Source: CAITSH01 sp945892985
GTDB lineage: Bacteria > Pseudomonadota > Gammaproteobacteria > Burkholderiales > SG8-39
NCBI GenBank assembly: GCA_945892985.1
Contig: CAMDDU010000038.1
Location: forward strand, 1 to 44,278
Reading direction: 5' to 3'
DNA length: 44,278 nucleotides
In this document: one piece after another, positions 39,585 to 44,278 of the stretch
Layout of the letters: each line of letters begins with the position of its first letter
Position numbering within the stretch: position 1 is the stretch's first letter
The notes under the pieces: model-generated
Told to the model about the DNA's origin: nothing
What the model saw: the letters and a program-made list of their open reading frames with translations, nothing else
Databases searched by the model: none
Position numbers and translations under genes: made by a program

Positions 39585-40607
39585 TCAGGCGTACTCGGCG
39601 CGCAGTATTTTTGCAGCTGCCACCATCGCGCGCATCTTGCCGTCGGCGACATCGCGCGGCAGGTATTTCATGCCGCAGTCGGGGGCGAGAATGACGTCTT
39701 CCTTGGCGATGAAAGGCAGCGCGCGCTTGATGCGCGCAACGACGATTTGCGGCGTTTCTATGCTCATGTCCAACAGGTCGATACAGCCGACCATGACCTT
39801 CTTGCCGGCCAGTTTGGTCAGCACCGAGCAATCGAGATTGGATTGCGCCGTTTCGATAGACACCTGCTTGCACGTGCAGTTGGCGAATTCGGGCAGGAAG
39901 GAATAGCCCTCCGGCCGGGCGTGGATCACCGCCGCGTAGCCGAAGCAGATGTGCACGGCGGTGGTGCCGGTGATGCCCTCGAGCGCGCGATTGAGCGCGG
40001 CCAGGCCGTACTCGCGCGCCTTTTCCGGACGAGCCTGCATATACGGCTCGTCGACTTGCACGATGTCGGCGCCGGCGGCGAAGAGGTCGCGAATTTCCTC
40101 GTTCACGGCCTCGGCGTAATCCATCGCCGCCTCGGCTTCGGTCTTGTAGAAATCGTTTTGTGCCTGTTGGGTCATGGTGAACGGGCCGGGCACGGTGATC
40201 TTGACCATTCGCGTGGTGTTGGCGCGCAAGAACTTCATATCCTCGACCTCCACCGGGTGCAGGCGCTTGATCTTGCCGGTGATGCGCGGCACCGGGTTGG
40301 GGTGGCCGGAGCGGTCCAGGCCGGTCCCCGGATTGTCGATGTCAATGCCTGAGAGCGCGGTGGCAAAGCGGTTGGAATAGCTTTCGCGCCGGATCTCACC
40401 GTCGGTAAGGATGTCCAATCCGGCTTCTTCCTGGGCGCGAATGGCGATCAGTGTCGCATCCCTTTGCGCTTCCTCGAGGTAGGCCTCGGGGATGCGCCAC
40501 AACTCCTTGGCGCGTGTGCGCGGCGGAAAACGCCCGGCGAGTTTGGCGCGATCGATCAGCCATTCCGGTTGGGGATAGCTGCCGACGAGCGTGGTGGGAA
40601 ACAGCAT
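39585..40607 (-). CDS. MetE-like cobalamin-independent methyltransferase (C-terminal domain type)
   Basis: A 340-aa protein resembling the catalytic half of methionine synthase MetE. From ATG 40607 (AGGAG about 9 nt upstream) it begins LVGSYPQPEWL. The zinc set is visible: H219 and C221 (AVHICFGY), E252 (VSIET) and C311 (APDCGMKYLP). The DILTDGEIRRESY substrate motif is present. Stand-alone forms like this use small methyl donors or carry out vitamin-B12-independent methyl transfer in catabolism; true MetE needs an N-terminal half that is absent. It is convergent with the DadA-like gene. The partner substrate is uncertain. Confidence 0.88.
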   Translation of the reverse strand: MLFPTTLVGSYPQPEWLIDRAKLAGRFPPRTRAKELWRIPEAYLEEAQRDATLIAIRAQEEAGLDILTDGEIRRESYSNRFATALSGIDIDNPGTGLDRSGHPNPVPRITGKIKRLHPVEVEDMKFLRANTTRMVKITVPGPFTMTQQAQNDFYKTEAEAAMDYAEAVNEEIRDLFAAGADIVQVDEPYMQARPEKAREYGLAALNRALEGITGTTAVHICFGYAAVIHARPEGYSFLPEFANCTCKQVSIETAQSNLDCSVLTKLAGKKVMVGCIDLLDMSIETPQIVVARIKRALPFIAKEDVILAPDCGMKYLPRDVADGKMRAMVAAAKILRAEYA

Positions 40608-40795
40608 GGAGTTGGCTCCTGGTTGGTTTTTATTCGCGTCCGGGCGGGGCCGCCGGCACAAAGACTGAGACTGAAGCTGGGACTGCGCCACATTTTACCG
40701 GAGTGCGCACCAGGGTCGTGCGATTTTTATGCTGTCCCCCTTCTCACATCGTCGGCAATCATCGCCGGCAATTGGCGCTAGAATTATGTCAGCTC

Positions 40796-41155
40796 ATGAA
40801 GAATTTTCGTGCCATACGAATGACCGCTGCGCTGTCCTGCCTGCTGCTGCTTGGCGCTTGTTCGGGCTCGCTTGCGCTGCGCAGCGGCAGTCCCGCATAC
40901 CCGCCTTCCGCGTCTGGCACCGCTAACAGCATTAGTAGCGGTTCCAACGGCGTGCGTGCAAACATCAGTTCCGGGTCGGGACCGCTGTTCGGGCTCATTG
41001 TTATCGGCGTGATGATCGCCGATGGCGTGGACTATGTTCGCGGCAGCGGGCGCTGGACGCGCGCCGCCCCGCCCTTGGCGGAAGACCGAAAAATCAACAT
41101 TCAGGATTGCACCAGGCCGATCGAATACAGCGCCGGCAATATCAGTTGCCGCTGA
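40796..41155 (+). CDS. small lipoprotein, unknown function
   Basis: A 119-aa protein from ATG 40796. The signal peptide ends in a perfect lipobox LLGACSG (C22), so it is lipid-anchored. After a Ser/Gly/Asn-rich linker comes one hydrophobic segment (LFGLIVIGVMIADGVDYV) and a polar end with two Cys (IQDCTRPIEYSAGNISCR) that may form a disulfide. No close named family is recognised. The long frame extending upstream is an antisense shadow of the MetE-like gene. It is monocistronic with no strong ribosome site. Confidence 0.7.
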   Translation: MKNFRAIRMTAALSCLLLLGACSGSLALRSGSPAYPPSASGTANSISSGSNGVRANISSGSGPLFGLIVIGVMIADGVDYVRGSGRWTRAAPPLAEDRKINIQDCTRPIEYSAGNISCR

Positions 41156-41201
41156 AGATGCGCTGGCGATGAAATGCCGCGGCTAAAGGCAAACGTCCCG
41201 T

Positions 41202-42374
41202 TCAGGCCGTATCGAGCAGAGCCAGGATGTCCTCGACACGGTGCCTCCAGGTATGGCCGGCGAGCGTGATGGCGCGGGCCGCCTCACCTTGCAGGCGCAG
41301 TTGTTCGGGCTGCGATAACAGCTCCGGGATGCGTTCGCTCAGGGTTTGCGTCTCCGCGCCCAGATAAAAATACATGCCTTGGCCGGGCCCGAAATGCGAC
41401 TCCACCCAGCTGCGTGAATTGGTGAGGCAGGGTGTGCCGTTGAGCGCGTAATTGAAAATCCGGTCGTTGGCGCCGTCCGGATAAGAGGACGAATCGACGC
41501 ACAAACGGGCGCGTCCCGCCAGATCGAGCATGCCGGCATAACTCATCAGCGGCAGCACGGTGACATTGGCGGGTAGTTCAATTTTGTCCCATCCGCCGCC
41601 GACGACATGGATTTGTGCGCCCGACTGCGCCGCCGCGCGCACCACGGCAACGCGGTTTTTTGCGCGCAGGAAAAATTCCACGCTACGCAGCAAAGCGCAC
41701 CATTGCCCGGCGTCCGGGGACCGTCCCAGGCTGTGGGCGATGTCGATGGCGGTGCGGTGAAGCGGAACGTCGCCGCTGGCGGCATCGGCAAGCGCATCGC
41801 ATGATTCGTGGTCTGCCTGCGGATGCCATTCGCGACTGAGCGCCTCAACCTGCAGGTTTCCGGTGTAAAGCACATCAATGTCGCGCTCGGACCAGGGGGT
41901 CGAGCGGTCGTTTTGCGGCCGCACGCCGGGCGGGGAGAATACGCTGCCTGCAAGCGGCAGGGACGGTTCGATCATGCCCAGTTGTTCGAGCACGCTGGGG
42001 GCGGGAAACGCGGCATACAGGCGGCGTGCATGAATGGAGGCGATGGGCTGGAAATAGGCCTGGTCGAGCAGCATCGCGACGCAGCTGACGCCGCCGACGT
42101 CGTAGATGCGGGCAGCGTTTTCTTCGCTGTCGAGCCTCGCCTGCGACAGGGCATGACCCCAGCAGCAAAGGTCGAGGACCAGCTTGCCTTTTCCGGCACG
42201 CGCCCAGCGCACGGCCGTTTCGGCTTCAGCGGCGCTAAGCACGCCGACTTCACCAAGCGGGAACCACTGCACGGTATGCCCCAGTTCCTGCAGCGCGTCC
42301 TGGATGCCGTTGGCGATGTCCTGGTAGAAAAGTCCCAGAGGGATGGAGCGGACGATGGGTAGTACTACGATCAT
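41202..42374 (-). CDS. glycosyltransferase-like protein (CgeB/GT-B type)
   Basis: A 390-aa protein from ATG 42374, preferred over 42422 because the extra residues look unstructured. The later half has a GT-B donor-site layout (IHVVGGGWDKIELPANVTVL, DSSSYPDGANDRIFNYALNG, then GTPCLTNSRSWVESHFG), similar to CgeB-like and surface-polysaccharide transferases. The first half has a Rossmann-like start (MIVVLPIVRSIPLGLFYQDI). It probably adds sugar to a surface structure; donor and acceptor are unknown. It is divergent from the UxaA-like pair with about 130 bp between starts. Confidence 0.75.
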   Translation of the reverse strand: MIVVLPIVRSIPLGLFYQDIANGIQDALQELGHTVQWFPLGEVGVLSAAEAETAVRWARAGKGKLVLDLCCWGHALSQARLDSEENAARIYDVGGVSCVAMLLDQAYFQPIASIHARRLYAAFPAPSVLEQLGMIEPSLPLAGSVFSPPGVRPQNDRSTPWSERDIDVLYTGNLQVEALSREWHPQADHESCDALADAASGDVPLHRTAIDIAHSLGRSPDAGQWCALLRSVEFFLRAKNRVAVVRAAAQSGAQIHVVGGGWDKIELPANVTVLPLMSYAGMLDLAGRARLCVDSSSYPDGANDRIFNYALNGTPCLTNSRSWVESHFGPGQGMYFYLGAETQTLSERIPELLSQPEQLRLQGEAARAITLAGHTWRHRVEDILALLDTA

Positions 42375-42506
42375 GCGGGCTTTCGAAGGGAGCCCTTGTG
42401 CATGGCGGTCGACGCGGAACAAGGGGCGCGCGTATTATCGCGGATTCAGGGTTGTTTCGCAGCCATTGGTCTTCAGGGTTTTTTGTCTTTAGCGAGGGAT
42501 ACGGCA

Positions 42507-42788
42507 ATGATTCATTTCGTGGTGCACGACGAGCACGACTCGGTCGGTGTGGTGGTGGTTGAGGGGGTGAAGGCGGGGCAGGATCTGGCCGGCTGGATCA
42601 TGGACCAGAACAAAGATCTCAAGATCAAGGCGCTCAACGACATCCCCATCGGTCACAAGCTGGCGATACGCGAACTCAAGGACAAGGACACGGTGATCAA
42701 ATACGGTGTCGACATCGGCCGCACCGTCGCGGCCATCAAGCTGGGCGAGCACGCCCATGTGCACAACATCAAGACCAAGAGGTGGTAA
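42507..42788 (+). CDS. UxaA-family hydro-lyase, small SAF-domain subunit (SuyA-like)
   Basis: A 93-aa protein matching the N-terminal SAF domain of altronate dehydratase UxaA, or the small subunit of sulfolactate sulfo-lyase SuyA. Marks are VEGVKAGQDLAGWIMDQN, LNDIPIGHKLAIRELKDKD and VIKYGVDIGRTVAAIKLGEH. ATG 42507 has GAGGGAT about 8 nt upstream. Translation runs into the large subunit gene, whose GTG start lies 2 nt after this stop. The two make one enzyme. It ends HAHVHNIKTKRW, as stand-alone small subunits do. Confidence 0.88.
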   Translation: MIHFVVHDEHDSVGVVVVEGVKAGQDLAGWIMDQNKDLKIKALNDIPIGHKLAIRELKDKDTVIKYGVDIGRTVAAIKLGEHAHVHNIKTKRW

Positions 42789-42790
42789 GC

Positions 42791-43960
42791 GTGGATCTCT
42801 CCAAAGCGACTTTTCAGGGCTACAAGCGCGAGAACGGCCGTGTCGGCGTGCGCAACCACGTCATCATCCTGCCGGTTGATGACCTTTCCAATGCCGCCGC
42901 CGAGGCGGTGGCGCACAATATCAAGGGCGCGATGGCGATCCCGCATCCCTATGGCCGGCTGCAGTTTGGCGCCGATCTGGAGCTGCATTTTCGCACGCTG
43001 ATCGGCACCGGTTCCAATCCCAACGTGGCGGCGGTGGTGGTGATCGGCATTGAGGACGGCTGGACCAAGCTGATCGTCGATGGCATTGCCAAGACCGGCA
43101 AGCCGGTGGTCGGTTTTGGCATCGAGCAGCATGGCGACCACGACACCATCCTGCGCGCCTCCAAAGTGGCCAAGGAGTATGTGCAATGGGCCTCGGAACT
43201 GCAGCGTGAAACGCGTCCGCTCAAGGACCTGTGGGTTTCCACCAAATGCGGCGAGTCGGATACGACCTCCGGTTGCGGCGCCAATCCCACCGTTGGCAAC
43301 GCCTTCGACAAGCTTTATCCTCACGGCACCACGCTGGTCTTTGGCGAGACCACCGAACTTACCGGCGGTGAGCACCTTGTCGCCGCGCGGTGCCGCACAG
43401 ACGAAGTGCGTAAAAAATTCCAGTTCATGTTTGACCGCTACCAGGATGTCATCAACCGCCACAAGACCAGCGACCTGTCGGACTCGCAGCCGACCAAGGG
43501 CAACATCCTCGGCGGCTTGACCACGATCGAGGAAAAGGCGCTGGGCAACATCCAGAAGATCGGACGCAAATGCCTCATCGACGGCGTGCTCGACAAGGCC
43601 GAGGAGCCGACCGGTCCGGGGCTGTGGTTCATGGACTCGTCCTCGGCCGCGGCGGAGATGGTCACGCTGTGCGCGGCCTCCGGCTATGTGGTGCATCTCT
43701 TTCCCACCGGGCAGGGCAATGTTATCGGCAACCCCATCCTGCCGGTGATCAAGATCTGCGCCAATCCGCGCACCGTTCGCACCATGTCGGAACACGTCGA
43801 CGTCGATGTGTCTGGCCTGCTGCGCCGCGAGATGTCGCCCGACGATGCCGGCGACAAGTTGCTCGAGTGCATGTTTCGCACGGCCAACGGCCGGCTCACC
43901 GCGGCCGAGGCGCTGGGGCATCGCGAATTCGTGCTGACGCGGCTTTACGAGAGCGCCTGA
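42791..43960 (+). CDS. UxaA-family hydro-lyase, large subunit (altronate dehydratase / SuyB-like)
   Basis: A 389-aa protein starting at GTG 42791 (GAGGTGG 7 nt upstream), two nt after the small subunit stop; an in-frame GTG at 42782 would overlap it. It matches the catalytic part of UxaA-family enzymes: GYKRENGRVGVRNHVIILPV, then TKCGESDTTSGCGANPTVGN, GGEHLVAARC and DSSSAAAEMVTLCAASG. The Cys residues (in TKCGESD and TSGCGAN) probably bind an iron cluster. The family removes water from altronate or galactarate, or sulfite from sulfolactate; the split in two genes is like SuyAB, so a sulfo-lyase is possible. The substrate is not resolved. Confidence 0.88.
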   Translation: MDLSKATFQGYKRENGRVGVRNHVIILPVDDLSNAAAEAVAHNIKGAMAIPHPYGRLQFGADLELHFRTLIGTGSNPNVAAVVVIGIEDGWTKLIVDGIAKTGKPVVGFGIEQHGDHDTILRASKVAKEYVQWASELQRETRPLKDLWVSTKCGESDTTSGCGANPTVGNAFDKLYPHGTTLVFGETTELTGGEHLVAARCRTDEVRKKFQFMFDRYQDVINRHKTSDLSDSQPTKGNILGGLTTIEEKALGNIQKIGRKCLIDGVLDKAEEPTGPGLWFMDSSSAAAEMVTLCAASGYVVHLFPTGQGNVIGNPILPVIKICANPRTVRTMSEHVDVDVSGLLRREMSPDDAGDKLLECMFRTANGRLTAAEALGHREFVLTRLYESA

Positions 43961-43991
43961 GTTCCCGGCTTGCTTTTTCGGGATGTCTTGG

Positions 43992-44021
43992 GGCCGGGTC
44001 CGCCTGAAGGCGGGCCCGGCC
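43992..44021. terminator. strong hairpin between convergent genes
   Basis: A 13-bp stem GGCCGGGTCCGCC/GGCGGGCCCGGCC with one G-T pair and a TGAA loop. The T-run after it is weak, so it may be a terminator of lower efficiency or an RNA-stability hairpin. It lies just after the large-subunit gene. Confidence 0.6.
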
Positions 44022-44135
44022 TCAGCGTTTGGTAAAGACGGAAATGATTTCGTGGTGATTGAGTTCGATGTGGGACCAGTCGAATTCAAGCCCCGGGTTT
44101 TGGTCGCGCACCAGATCAACGAAATAAAGAAAGGC
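44022..44135 (-). pseudogene. C-terminal tail of a disrupted gene
   Basis: A 37-codon open stretch ending at TGA 44024-44022 reads like a real protein end (FVDLVRDQNPGLEFDWSHIE, then LNHHEIISVFTKR). In the same frame a TGA (44138-44136) lies directly before it and no start is available, so the upstream part is missing. The break coincides with the beginning of a new segment that carries a fresh gene start at 44230, as expected when an insertion cuts a gene. The family of the tail is not recognised. Confidence 0.4.
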
Positions 44136-44229
44136 TCATATAGCGAATAATGTTGGTGGCTCATCTGGTGAGCCTGTGGGGGCGGAAACTGGCAGTGTGG
44201 CGCAAAGGCGCTGGACCAGGAGACGCGAA

Positions 44230-44278
44230 ATGAGGACTAGGGAATTGGCAAGGTTGATAAGCACTCTGGGCAAGTTGC
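44230..44278 (+). CDS. start of an unidentified gene, possibly an IS transposase (cut by window edge)
   Basis: ATG 44230 has AGGAGA about 7 nt upstream, a strong site, and 16 codons stay open (MRTRELARLISTLGKL) to the window edge. The helical start resembles the N-terminal of small IS transposases (IS1595-like), but this is weak. The upstream sequence differs from the neighbouring gene tail, supporting an inserted element. Confidence 0.4.
   Translation, partial: MRTRELARLISTLGKL

Noticed and set aside
42653..44164. 503-codon minus-strand frame
   Set aside because: Shadow of the UxaA-like pair; the composition is typical of an antisense frame.

Overview
The window looks like part of a high-GC betaproteobacterial chromosome, probably Burkholderiales-like. 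This is inferred from several Bug-type extracytoplasmic solute receptors that lack membrane partners, many CoA-ester and hydroxy-acid catabolic genes, and GC-rich coding sequence in which most starts have a Shine-Dalgarno site. No phage, conjugation or complete IS genes are seen. One tRNA (tRNA-Thr, anticodon TGT) is present. I worked by reading the sequence only; all family names are from recognised motifs.

Layout. 1-2158: start of a secreted protein (minus), a nucleotidyltransferase/HEPN pair (toxin-antitoxin-like) behind a palindromic operator, and a small cupin. 2210-6899 (minus): an orphan Bug receptor, a seven-unit repeat array, then a three-gene operon of an HpcH/HpaI aldolase and the large and small subunits of an aconitase/isopropylmalate-isomerase-like hydratase. 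7490-12563: an 11-bp drifting tandem array abutting a multi-sensor histidine kinase, and a divergent CYTH-CHAD protein. 12590-15692: a triplicated ~370-bp repeat, an exported methyltransferase-like protein, an internally deleted Bug pseudogene and a mosaic of dispersed repeats. 15693-20076 (minus): SDR, acyl-CoA dehydrogenase, a MaoC-type 3-methylfumaryl-CoA hydratase-like protein and a citramalyl-CoA-lyase-like protein, with repeat blocks inside the gaps. 20363-25831 (minus): a polysaccharide-deacetylase/PuuE-like hydrolase, a complete NitT/TauT-type ABC importer and an amidase coupled to a 67-aa upstream ORF. 26141-27986: a Cys-less maleate-isomerase-like protein converging on a ketopantoate reductase across a shared terminator. 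28284-32464 (plus): tRNA-Thr, VapBC, a TPR/glycosyltransferase-like protein, a periplasmic DUF5666-like protein, a 100-aa unknown and a universal stress protein. 32530-39524: a cysteine-containing membrane protein (minus), a cystathionine beta-lyase-like enzyme, an aldo/keto reductase among three decayed genes, and an intact Bug receptor coupled to a DadA-like FAD oxidoreductase. 39585-44278: a MetE-like enzyme (minus), a lipoprotein, a CgeB-like glycosyltransferase (minus), a split UxaA/SuyAB-type hydro-lyase, and a disrupted gene tail next to the start of a new gene.

How the genes fit together. Most of the content is scavenging catabolism: periplasmic capture of carboxylates or amides, and cytoplasmic hydratases, lyases, dehydrogenases and amidases. 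Three Bug genes and one hydrolase survive only as N- and C-terminal ends with the middle missing, suggesting ongoing decay of redundant uptake genes.

The strongest unexplained structure is non-coding. Short tandem arrays (7-11-bp units) whose sequence changes stepwise from one unit to the next sit at gene borders in at least seven places. Larger families of dispersed, hairpin-forming repeats fill nearly every long intergenic gap.
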